Shown one piece after another: positions 7,303 through 12,802 of a stretch of 34,219 nt of DNA. How positions within the stretch are numbered: position 1 is the first letter of the stretch; each line of letters begins with the position of its first letter. The notes below the pieces were generated by a model. The model was not told the origin of the DNA and did no database searches. It saw nothing but the letters and a program-made list of their open reading frames with translations. Source of the stretch: GWB1-39-12 sp964435575 (GTDB taxonomy: Bacteria > Patescibacteriota > Microgenomatia > UBA8517); contig CAYSZS010000013.1 in NCBI GenBank assembly GCA_964435575.1, positions 1 through 34,219 on the forward strand, read 5' to 3'. A program made the position numbers and the translations under genes.

Positions 7303-7310
7303 TACTTATT

Positions 7311-7544
7311 ATGCAAGTAATAACTACTGTTACACAAAAAGGCCAAATAACCCTGCCGAAGCAGTTACGCGACAAGTATAAAATTGACAAAAATAGCCGA
7401 ATTGTTGTTGATGATGGCAAGGGTCATATCAGAATTAAACATGCGAAGAGCATCCTTGATATAGCTCCGCTTACCAAAGCCCCTCGCGGTAAAAGTGCAC
7501 TTATTGCTCGCAAAAAAATGGAAACCAGTTACTCGAGATTTTAA
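7311..7544 (+). CDS. AbrB/SpoVT-type antitoxin
   Basis: This encodes 77 residues. The N-terminal ~45 form a swapped-hairpin SpoVT/AbrB DNA-binding domain, with the hallmark TQKGQITLPKQLR near residues 7-19. The basic C-terminal tail would wrap the toxin. The role is to neutralise the PIN toxin and autoregulate the operon. The start at 7311 fits both the domain and the promoter. The stop overlaps the toxin start in TAATG (7542-7546), indicating translational coupling. Confidence 0.85.
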   Translation: MQVITTVTQKGQITLPKQLRDKYKIDKNSRIVVDDGKGHIRIKHAKSILDIAPLTKAPRGKSALIARKKMETSYSRF

Positions 7545-7963
7545 TGATTTACTTTATAGATTCAAATATCTTTTTGCGCGTCTTAATTCAAGAAGATGTA
7601 CAGAGTTTTCAGATTTGTGGCAACATACTTGCCCAAATCGAGGGTAAAAAAATTAATGCGGTAACGTCCGATATAGTTTTAGCAGAAATAGTTTGGGTTT
7701 TAACTTCATATTACAAGCGTCCAAGAAGCGAGATTGTCGAAAGTATTGAGCTGATTAACAATATGGGTATGAAAACTGTAAACGCGTTTGATAGGAATAT
7801 TGCAATTCGACTTTATGACAAGTATTCGGTTAAATATATTGATGCACTTATTGCCTCGATCGACCCAATTTCTAAAAAGAAATGGACAATCATTTCTTAT
7901 GATAAAGACTTTGACAAGTTAGGGGTAGTGTGGAAGGAACCGATGCTGGAAATGACTTTATAG
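7544..7963 (+). CDS. PIN-domain toxin (VapC-like ribonuclease)
   Basis: The 139-residue single PIN domain is predicted to be a Mg-dependent ribonuclease. The acidic set is in place: D6 in FIDSN, E48 in LAEIVW, D100 in KYIDALIA and D120/D122 in SYDKDFDKLG. Length and motif order match VapC/PIN toxins paired with AbrB-type antitoxins. The start overlaps the antitoxin stop by one base. The module is bracketed by direct repeats D and E, suggesting it moves or was inserted as a unit. The RNA target is unknown. Confidence 0.85.
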   Translation: MIYFIDSNIFLRVLIQEDVQSFQICGNILAQIEGKKINAVTSDIVLAEIVWVLTSYYKRPRSEIVESIELINNMGMKTVNAFDRNIAIRLYDKYSVKYIDALIASIDPISKKKWTIISYDKDFDKLGVVWKEPMLEMTL

Positions 7964-7983
7964 ATTGGGATTTTTAGATTTTA

Positions 7984-8070
7984 AGCAGCACCTGATGCTT
8001 GCCCTTCCGAAGCTTTAGTAAAGGAGGGGACGACGTTCGAACTTACTACGTTCAAAATGTAACTTTTTGC
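7984..8070 (+). repeat. Intergenic repeat family, copy E
   Basis: Bases 7984-8017 match copy D (AGCAGCACCTGATGC core). The tail GTTCGAACTT (8035-8044) and AACTTTTTG echo the end sequences of copies A and B. The orientation is the same as all other copies. Confidence 0.5.
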
Positions 8071-8137
8071 CAATTCTGGTATATTTCACTCAAATGATAT
8101 AGGAATTAAGTGGAGAGTAAGAATTGTTAGTATCGAA

Positions 8138-8386
8138 TTACTTATCAGAATGTTTATTTATTTTACGGACAATTTTGTGAAATAATGATAATATTCCTAA
8201 AAAAATGGTACTTCTTGTGTAGTAAACAAATAAAGGTGCTGCCATAATAAAAATTATCAATAAAAAGATAATATATGGTTTTATCTCTTCACTGGAATAA
8301 TTTAAAATAATTTTAAACAAGTATATAAAAGCCGCCACAATCCCAATCACTAGAGTTGCGAATAGCTTTAACAAAAAATTTGTCAT
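8138..8386 (-). CDS. Small two-pass membrane protein
   Basis: This encodes 82 residues with two hydrophobic segments (~8-28 and ~36-55) separated by a short acidic loop, and a basic C-terminal tail (HKIVRKINKHSDK). It is AT-rich with no recognised family. TAAAAT at 8394-8399 (minus) puts the +1 near the ATG. It lies downstream of the deoxyribosyltransferase-like gene on the same strand, about 97 nt away, so co-function is possible but not shown. Confidence 0.5.
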   Translation of the reverse strand: MTNFLLKLFATLVIGIVAAFIYLFKIILNYSSEEIKPYIIFLLIIFIMAAPLFVYYTRSTIFLGILSLFHKIVRKINKHSDK

Positions 8387-8483
8387 TTTATTAATTTTAT
8401 CAGAAGCTTGATTCTTTTTGTGAATTAATGAGATTTGAAGTTATCCGAATCTAAATCTTGTCAGCAGGGACTGGTGAACTTTG

Positions 8484-8870
8484 TCAGGAACTTCTATCAG
8501 AAAAATTATTTAGCTTTTCAAGAGCAATAGCAAGCTTTTCTATCATCTGGTCTTTATTCTTATAAATAATAAAATCTTTTGCTAGATATTTTAGAGACCC
8601 AGAGGGTTTAGAAGCATACTGATAGCAGCAGATAATTGGTATATTATATAAATTTGCCCAACCAAGCTCTATACCTTGTCCGGTAGAGGGGAAAGATACC
8701 TCAGCGACGATTACATCAGATTTTTTTATAATATCTTTTGTTAGGACATCTTTACGATCTTCGTGTAGTAAAAATATTTTATGATCCTTATTTATTTGGG
8801 ATTTCTGGAGAGGTTTATACAGTTTGTTTACATAATCATAACTGCTGGAGTGAGAAACAAAGATTTTCAT
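8484..8870 (-). CDS. Nucleoside 2-deoxyribosyltransferase-like protein
   Basis: The 128-residue protein has a flavodoxin-like fold expected of the nucleoside deoxyribosyltransferase/DNPH1 superfamily, which cleaves or transfers N-glycosidic bonds. Visible features are the N-terminal IFVSHSS (3-9), then SDVIVAEVSFPSTGQGIELG (51-70), matching the family's D-x-V-A-E-V-x-x-P-S-x-G-x-G-x-E-L signature, with E68 the candidate catalytic Glu. It could act in deoxynucleotide salvage or sanitation. The SHSS start and conserved Glu also recall TIR-type NADases, a less likely alternative. The promoter at 8877-8885 places the +1 on the ATG. Confidence 0.7.
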   Translation of the reverse strand: MKIFVSHSSSYDYVNKLYKPLQKSQINKDHKIFLLHEDRKDVLTKDIIKKSDVIVAEVSFPSTGQGIELGWANLYNIPIICCYQYASKPSGSLKYLAKDFIIYKNKDQMIEKLAIALEKLNNFSDRSS

Positions 8871-8876
8871 AATTAA

Positions 8877-8885
8877 ATTATAACA
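8877..8885 (-). promoter_or_regulatory. Extended -10 for the 8484-8870 gene
   Basis: The minus strand reads TGTTATAAT, a perfect extended -10. The predicted +1 is the A of the ATG at 8870, so the mRNA should be leaderless. It abuts repeat copy C. Confidence 0.55.
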
Positions 8886-8887
8886 TC

Positions 8888-8943
8888 CGAAGCTACGCAG
8901 CAGCCCTGGATGGAAAACATTCGAACCTTTTACGCTTAAATTT
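8888..8943 (+). repeat. Intergenic repeat family, copy C
   Basis: GAAGCTA, CAGCAGCCCTGGATGGAAA and TTTTACGCT-AAATTT match copy B in order. The hairpin segment present in A and B is missing, so this looks like an internally deleted copy. Confidence 0.6.
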
Positions 8944-9018
8944 AATTTATAATTAATAGCTTATTTAACAACTTACTTAAGTTGGTAAGAGATCTCGTAA
9001 GTTGTGGAGAGAAAGTTA

Positions 9019-9678
9019 TTAATTAGTGACAAAAAGAAAACTGTTAATTATTTGGTTATTAACTTTTAGGTTGTCAAGCAGATCAACGTACTCTTGTTGC
9101 GTAAGTTGATTTAAATCTTTGTTTTTTTGAAGTTGTAACAACTTGGGTTCAATAAATGCTACCAGACCCATATATTTTGTTTTATCACTTTTGCTGAATA
9201 TTTTTGTATTTACTGTGCCCAATCCTTGGGGGTGGTTTATGCTTTTTATTGTTAGCACTTGGAAAACTAGATATCCTTTTTTTGATTGAAACTCTCTTGT
9301 GTAAACGGTGCCTGAATTGTCGCCGTCAACGTATAGGCCACCCCAGAAACTTTCTCTATTGGCGTCACCTTGTGCTACTCCCATATTAAAACTCTTTGCT
9401 GCATCGTTGTAAATAAGGTAGTACTCATTAGGAAATTCAAAGCTGTATTCTGCATCGTTATTTATAAATTGGTTATTAGGGTAATTAAGTAGTATGAATT
9501 CTTTTTTGTCTTCCAATGTGTTTGTTTGTGGATTTTTAATATCCATTAATTTGTTATTGATGTTTGACTTAGATTGCTCAACCTTTTTTTGGAGAATGAT
9601 ATTAACGAGAACTAAACCGATAAATATTATTGCAAAGGTTATGACAAAAAACTTTACAATATTTGGTGTTTTCAACAT
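9019..9678 (-). CDS. Hypothetical anchored protein
   Basis: This encodes 219 residues with one N-terminal membrane anchor (~9-29). An extracytoplasmic domain of about 185 residues follows, with YSFEFPNEYYLIYND (~79-93) and a Gly-rich strand region. It may be related to the many CPR single-domain secreted proteins with a PsbP-like beta core, but I do not recognise it firmly. There is no lipobox. It stands alone between repeat copies C and A and is very AT-rich. Confidence 0.5.
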   Translation of the reverse strand: MLKTPNIVKFFVITFAIIFIGLVLVNIILQKKVEQSKSNINNKLMDIKNPQTNTLEDKKEFILLNYPNNQFINNDAEYSFEFPNEYYLIYNDAAKSFNMGVAQGDANRESFWGGLYVDGDNSGTVYTREFQSKKGYLVFQVLTIKSINHPQGLGTVNTKIFSKSDKTKYMGLVAFIEPKLLQLQKNKDLNQLTQQEYVDLLDNLKVNNQIINSFLFVTN

Positions 9679-9730
9679 TTTTTTCTAAACTGCACCTGAT
9701 TTTAACATTTTATTTGGAAAATATAATGCC

Positions 9731-9885
9731 AAGTTCGAGCTTCCTTTCATCCACCCTTAAATTTTAAACGATTTTGAAGCTAATTTTATCGAACAGACCT
9801 GGATGCCTTAGTCCTGAGCGGAGTCGAACGGGAAAGTATGCACACCAAATTATTTTTGCAAAATAATTACGAACTTTTTATGCCT
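9731..9885 (+). repeat. Intergenic repeat family, copy A (full length, interrupted)
   Basis: This is one of two full copies. In order it has AAGTTCGAGCTTCCTTTC, ATCCACCC, TTTTGAAGCTAA, CCTGGATG, GGAAAGTAT, ACCAAATTATT, a 9-bp hairpin (9848-9868) and ACGAACTTTTTA. Compared with copy B it carries about 25 extra bases (around 9806-9830) that contain a different palindromic repeat. Its right end supplies the last codons and stop of the gene at 9867-10526. Confidence 0.65.
9813..9831. repeat. CCTGAGCG-GTCGAA palindromic repeat nested in copy A
   Basis: CCTGAGCGGAGTCGAACGG is an imperfect palindrome of the type also seen at 18320-18348, 20641-20658 and 29076-29101. Here it splits copy A at a point where copy B is continuous, so it looks like an insertion. 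Confidence 0.5.
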
Positions 9886-10526
9886 CGAGACTTTAATATT
9901 TCAGCTCGTTCGACAAGCTGGTCAGTAAGCAACCAACCCTTAGCAATAAACCCCATATCAAGCATATTTTTAACAACTTCTTGAGCGTTGGGATCTCCTT
10001 TTTCTGCAAGATTTACAGCAGCTTCGGTAATAGCACAAGCAATCCAGTCACCATCTCTTTCTTGACCTTTATCGCTATTAGATATTCCGAGATGAATGGC
10101 AACCATACGACCAACTCCGTCATAAAGATACCATCGGAAGATGCTAAGAGGGTCTCCTTCGTTTATTTTTTCAGGACTTCTATAAGTTGTTCCAACTTCG
10201 TTATTACCGACCTCAATAGTTTTGACGAGGCTACGTAACCATGGTCGGGGATTATTAGCTGGTTCAAGGGGATTGGGAATTTGATTGAGCCCATGTTGAT
10301 TTAATATCGTTTGTGTATTTCTAATTCCAGCTAAATCTGCATCTTTTTGTTTTGAGATTAGTTTGTTTGCCCTTTCAATACAATGGGAAATAGTTTCCAG
10401 TTCTTGGTGAAGGTTAATTGAAGGTAAACCTTCAACGGCAGTAGAAACGGCCTTTCGGAGTCCTTCATTTGTCAAATGGTTAGCTATTGCTCCAAATGTT
10501 TTTGTTTCTACATCATTTTCACTCAT
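9867..10526 (-). CDS. Hypothetical soluble protein
   Basis: This encodes 219 residues, mostly helical and acidic, with no signal peptide or membrane segment. A conserved-looking centre contains FRWYLYDGVGRMVAIHLGI (~132-150), followed by an Ala-rich helix pair. I recognise no family. Its last five codons and TAA come from the right end of repeat copy A, so the C-terminus was apparently formed by, or replaced through, the repeat. The extended -10 at 10533-10541 predicts +1 at the ATG. Confidence 0.55.
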   Translation of the reverse strand: MSENDVETKTFGAIANHLTNEGLRKAVSTAVEGLPSINLHQELETISHCIERANKLISKQKDADLAGIRNTQTILNQHGLNQIPNPLEPANNPRPWLRSLVKTIEVGNNEVGTTYRSPEKINEGDPLSIFRWYLYDGVGRMVAIHLGISNSDKGQERDGDWIACAITEAAVNLAEKGDPNAQEVVKNMLDMGFIAKGWLLTDQLVERAEILKSRGIKSS

Positions 10527-10532
10527 AGAGCG

Positions 10533-10541
10533 ATTATATCA
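10533..10541 (-). promoter_or_regulatory. Extended -10 for the 9867-10526 gene
   Basis: The minus strand reads TGATATAAT. Counting seven bases from the last base of the box gives +1 at 10526, the A of the start codon, indicating a leaderless mRNA. Confidence 0.55.
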
Positions 10542-10563
10542 AACAGGCAGTTTGAAAGCTAAT

Positions 10564-10615
10564 GTTTTGAAGCTAAAATTCTTCAGCAGACGTATATCGA
10601 AAAATCCGAACTCAA
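10564..10615 (+). repeat. Intergenic repeat family, copy F (partial)
   Basis: TTTTGAAGCTAAA, TTCAGCAG and a later CCGAACTCAAAT match, in order, the centre and right end of copy B. The left part and hairpin are missing. The orientation is again plus. Confidence 0.45.
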
Positions 10616-10690
10616 ATAGTCTTACCGCTCTAATGACTTAGCTCCGGCTCGTCCTTCGTCCTCGCCTCCGCTTTTTTTGCGCGCGATTTA

Positions 10691-10710
10691 ATCCAAGCTA
10701 GCGCTTGGAT
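10691..10710. other. Perfect 8-bp hairpin in divergent spacer
   Basis: ATCCAAGC TAGC GCTTGGAT lies in the 269-nt spacer between divergent genes. There is no strong T tract, and no gene reads into it, so an operator or structural role is as likely as termination. The rest of the spacer holds copy F, a GC-rich run and the -10 at 10779. Confidence 0.35.
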
Positions 10711-10778
10711 ATTGTTCTTGCCCCACCCAACCCAGCGCGAACAATTTATTTGTAGATGTAAAAGGAACTCCCTTGATC

Positions 10779-10784
10779 TATAAT
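10779..10784 (+). promoter_or_regulatory. -10 box TATAAT for the dehydrogenase gene
   Basis: A consensus TATAAT lies 11 bases before the ATG at 10796, giving a 5' leader of about 5 nt. No good -35 or Shine-Dalgarno is seen. Confidence 0.45.
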
Positions 10785-10795
10785 TGGATTGAAAT

Positions 10796-11497
10796 ATGGA
10801 TTTAAAAGACAAAATTGTTTTGATAACCGGTTCAACAGATGGCTTAGGAAAACGGCTTGCTTTTGCACTTTCTCAAAATGGAGCAAAGGTTATTATTCAT
10901 GGTAGAGACAAAAAGAAAGTAGATGAAGTTGTTAAAGAAGTACGCGCAATTAAAGGAGTAGTTTGTGATTTTAATGATATTAAGACGATATCGGATTCTT
11001 TTTCGACAATTGATAAACTGGATATCCTTGTGAACAATGCGGGGGCTTGGCTTGAAGGCAATACAATAGAAGCCCCGGTTGAAAAAATTATCGAACTTGC
11101 AAATACTAATTTAGCCTCTCACTTATTAGTTACTCGAACTTTGTTGCCTATTCTTCAAAAAGCAGAATTTGGTCAGATACTAAACACCATAAGCGTTGCT
11201 GGAATTGAAATTCCTGCAGGTTATTTCCATACAATTTATTCAGCAACAAAATTTGGCATGCAGGGTTTTAGTGAAGCGATGGCAAAAGAATTTGATAATA
11301 AAAACTTGCGTGTAATGGGATTTTATCCAGGCGGAATGGAAACCAAACTATTTAGAAAAGCGGGAAACGATTACAAGGAACACGAGCCTTGGATGTTTGA
11401 CACAAAAGAATCAGTTGAAGCAATTATCTTCATGCTTACAAGAAATCCAAAAGTTAACATCAAACGTTTAGATCTAATCAACCATTTGCAAGAATAA
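10796..11497 (+). CDS. Short-chain dehydrogenase/reductase (SDR)
   Basis: The 233-residue classical SDR is predicted to be an NAD(P)-dependent oxidoreductase with a Rossmann fold. The dinucleotide-binding motif is TGSTDGLG (11-18), the structural motif NNAG (80-83), and the catalytic set S133, Y148 and K152 (YSATK). The HGRDK after strand 2 suggests NADPH preference by its basic residue (inference). The substrate cannot be predicted. It is four bases upstream of the COG3323 gene and probably co-transcribed with it and the small ORF at 11825. Confidence 0.85.
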   Translation: MDLKDKIVLITGSTDGLGKRLAFALSQNGAKVIIHGRDKKKVDEVVKEVRAIKGVVCDFNDIKTISDSFSTIDKLDILVNNAGAWLEGNTIEAPVEKIIELANTNLASHLLVTRTLLPILQKAEFGQILNTISVAGIEIPAGYFHTIYSATKFGMQGFSEAMAKEFDNKNLRVMGFYPGGMETKLFRKAGNDYKEHEPWMFDTKESVEAIIFMLTRNPKVNIKRLDLINHLQE

Positions 11498-11501
11498 ATA
11501 A

Positions 11502-11828
11502 ATGAAGCAAGTAAAGATAGTTGTATTTGTCCCCCAAACCCACGCAGACATGGTTAGACAAGCAATGGGGGACGCTGGCGCTGGAAGAATAGGAAATTAT
11601 AGTCATTGTAGTTATTCTGTTGATGGGGTTGGCAGGTATAAACCTCTTGAGGGAGCAAAGCCGCACATTGGAGAAGTTGGTAAATTTGAAGAAGTTGAAG
11701 AAGAAAGAATTGAATGTGTTTGTGAGAGACCAAAAACTAAAGAAGTAATAATTGCAATTCGCAAAGTTCATCCATATGAGGAGATTGCTTTTGATATCTG
11801 TCCACTCATTTCAGAGGAGGAGCTATGA
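11502..11828 (+). CDS. COG3323-type PII/CutA-like protein
   Basis: This encodes 108 residues matching the stand-alone form of the PII/CutA-like domain that is inserted in NIF3/YqfO proteins (COG3323). Hallmarks are FVPQTHADMVRQAMGDAGAG (9-28), then IGNYSHCSYS, P-H-I-G-E-V-G-K, and the C-terminal HPYEEIAFDICPL. In that family the His and Glu residues can bind metal or a small ligand. The function is unproven. Its TGA overlaps the next start in ATGA (11825-11828), a sign of translational coupling. Confidence 0.8.
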   Translation: MKQVKIVVFVPQTHADMVRQAMGDAGAGRIGNYSHCSYSVDGVGRYKPLEGAKPHIGEVGKFEEVEEERIECVCERPKTKEVIIAIRKVHPYEEIAFDICPLISEEEL

Positions 11829-11923
11829 AAGAATTTTTAATAATCCTTGCAGTTTTGTTTTTGCTTGAAATTTTAAAACAGAATCCGCCAACTATTTTTT
11901 TAAATTATACCTCCGCAGGATAG
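11825..11923 (+). CDS. Coupled 32-aa membrane peptide
   Basis: The small ORF begins MKEFLIILAVLFLLEIL and then has a polar C-terminus. It could form one membrane helix. It has a strong ribosome binding site (AGAGGAGGAG at 11814-11823) close to the ATG and overlaps the preceding stop by four bases, so translation is likely. It may be a real micro-protein or the front of a truncated longer gene, since the downstream sequence is repeat-rich. Confidence 0.5.
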   Translation: MKEFLIILAVLFLLEILKQNPPTIFLNYTSAG

Positions 11924-12002
11924 AGCCCGATAAAAATACCCCACGCCATATCGTTGATTTTGATAAAATATAGTTGTACTGCTTAGTTCCTTTATATATC
12001 CA

Positions 12003-12136
12003 AAAGTTCGAACTTCCTTTCATCCACCCCAGGTTTTTATCAATTTTTGAAGCTAAATTTATTCAGCAGCCCTGGATGGAAAGTATACAAACCAAATTAT
12101 TACTTTGTAATAATTACGAACTTTTTACGCTCAAAT
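12003..12136 (+). repeat. Intergenic repeat family, copy B (full length)
   Basis: This is the most intact copy. It starts with the palindrome AAGTTCGAACTT (12004-12015), then CTTTCATCCACCCC. GAAGCTAAATTTATTCAGCAG and CCTGGATGGAAAG follow, then a hairpin AATTATTAC-TTT-GTAATAATT (12095-12115), ACGAACTTTTTACGCTC and AAATTT. CTTTCATCCA can pair with TGGATGGAAAG (one bulge), so the element folds on itself. The surrounding spacer 11924-12171 holds nothing else I can support. Confidence 0.7.
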
Positions 12137-12171
12137 TTGGAATATCTAAATAAGTGAAATTTGCAGGGGAG

Positions 12172-12402
12172 TTACGGAGAAATGGACTCTAATCCTAAAT
12201 GTTCTTCAATTCTTTCAACCCTTTTTCTTAATTCTAGATACTCTCTGTCAAAGAAGTTTACAATGGTTTTAATATCCTTCCTTATTTGAGTGATATCTTT
12301 TTTGATAGGAGCCAGTTCTTCTTTGATTATTTTTCTGGTTTCTTGATGGACTTCTGTCCTTACGATATCTTGTATTTGTTGAAAGTCGGATTTTGAAAGC
12401 AT
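12172..12402 (-). CDS. Small coiled-coil protein (76 aa)
   Basis: The 76-residue protein is almost entirely helical. A basic/acidic heptad pattern runs from about residue 10 to 70, with Ile/Leu at a/d positions (TQIRKDIKTIVNFF and LELRKRVERIEEHLG). It probably oligomerises. The size and style resemble the 72-residue protein at 7004-7222. No function is known. The promoter at 12409-12437 gives +1 exactly at the ATG. Confidence 0.6.
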   Translation of the reverse strand: MLSKSDFQQIQDIVRTEVHQETRKIIKEELAPIKKDITQIRKDIKTIVNFFDREYLELRKRVERIEEHLGLESISP

Positions 12403-12408
12403 AACTGA

Positions 12409-12437
12409 AATATATAATATACTGAAAAGATTTTCAA
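12409..12437 (-). promoter_or_regulatory. Promoter TTGAAA-N17-TATATT
   Basis: The minus-strand -35 TTGAAA (12432-12437) and -10 TATATT (12409-12414) are 17 nt apart. The +1 at 12402 is the A of the start codon, the clearest leaderless case in the window. Confidence 0.6.
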
Positions 12438-12456
12438 TAAATCAAACTATATCAAG

Positions 12457-12527
12457 CAGGGCTGGAGGGAATCGAACCCCCGATTAGCGTTTTGGAGACG
12501 CCTGGTATACCACTTACCTACAGCCCT
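12457..12527 (-). tRNA. tRNA-Trp (anticodon CCA)
   Basis: On the minus strand a 7-bp acceptor stem (AGGGCTG / CAGCCCT) closes a cloverleaf of about 71 nt. The anticodon loop CTCCAAA (anticodon CCA) is on a GGCGT/ACGCT-type stem, and the T-arm contains GGTTCGATTCC. The discriminator is G, as usual for Trp. The 3' CCA is not encoded. It lies 9 nt downstream of rpmG and is probably processed from the same transcript. Confidence 0.93.
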
Positions 12528-12536
12528 AAATCAAAA

Positions 12537-12722
12537 CTATTTTAATTTTGTACTTTCTTTGTGTAATTGTACTTTTTTGCACCGCTTGCACCATTTTTTG
12601 ATCTGGAGCTTGCCTTTGCCTTTTGTATCCATATTGACCTTATTCCGTTCTGTAACATAATTTTGCGATTTACAGACGGAACAAACTAATGCAACAATTT
12701 CGCGTGCACCCTTTTTTGCCAT
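12537..12722 (-). CDS. rpmG: 50S ribosomal protein L33
   Basis: The 61-residue bL33 is a small basic protein of the large subunit. It has the four-Cys zinc form with CSVC and CKRC separated by a ~25-residue loop, followed by a basic C-terminus. The length is slightly above the usual 49-55, from an N-terminal MAKKGAREIVAL. tRNA-Trp follows directly. The promoter at 12732-12760 leaves a leader of about 3 nt. Confidence 0.93.
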   Translation of the reverse strand: MAKKGAREIVALVCSVCKSQNYVTERNKVNMDTKGKGKLQIKKWCKRCKKVQLHKESTKLK

Positions 12723-12731
12723 ATCAAAGGT

Positions 12732-12760
12732 ATTCTACACTCAGTACTAATTTACGACAA
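12732..12760 (-). promoter_or_regulatory. Promoter TTGTCG-N17-TAGAAT for rpmG-tRNA-Trp
   Basis: The minus-strand -35 TTGTCG (12755-12760) and -10 TAGAAT (12732-12737) are 17 nt apart. The predicted +1 (~12725) is three bases upstream of the ATG at 12722. Confidence 0.6.
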
Positions 12761-12763
12761 GCG

Positions 12764-12798
12764 TTGATTTAAGACACCGGAGTAATACATAATATAAT
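12764..12798 (+). promoter_or_regulatory. Promoter region of the GH63-like gene
   Basis: TTGATT (12764-12769) pairs with CATAAT (12788-12793, 18-nt spacer) or less well with TATAAT (12793-12798). Either -10 puts the +1 within a few bases of the ATG at 12803. There is no Shine-Dalgarno. Confidence 0.45.
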
Positions 12799-12802
12799 TC
12801 TT

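Noticed and set aside
7293..7310. Upstream ATG as antitoxin start
   Set aside because: It lies between the -35 and the predicted +1 and adds residues before the AbrB domain that the family does not need. 7311 is preferred.
10630..10812. 60-aa minus-strand ORF over the spacer before the dehydrogenase
   Set aside because: It covers the 10691-10710 hairpin and the -10 of the dehydrogenase gene, and its composition follows the GC-rich spacer. Not a gene.
7223..12136. Classical integron attC array
   Set aside because: The arrangement is similar, but the conserved attC core sites (GTTRRRY / RYYYAAC) are not evident and no integron integrase is present, so the name is not used.
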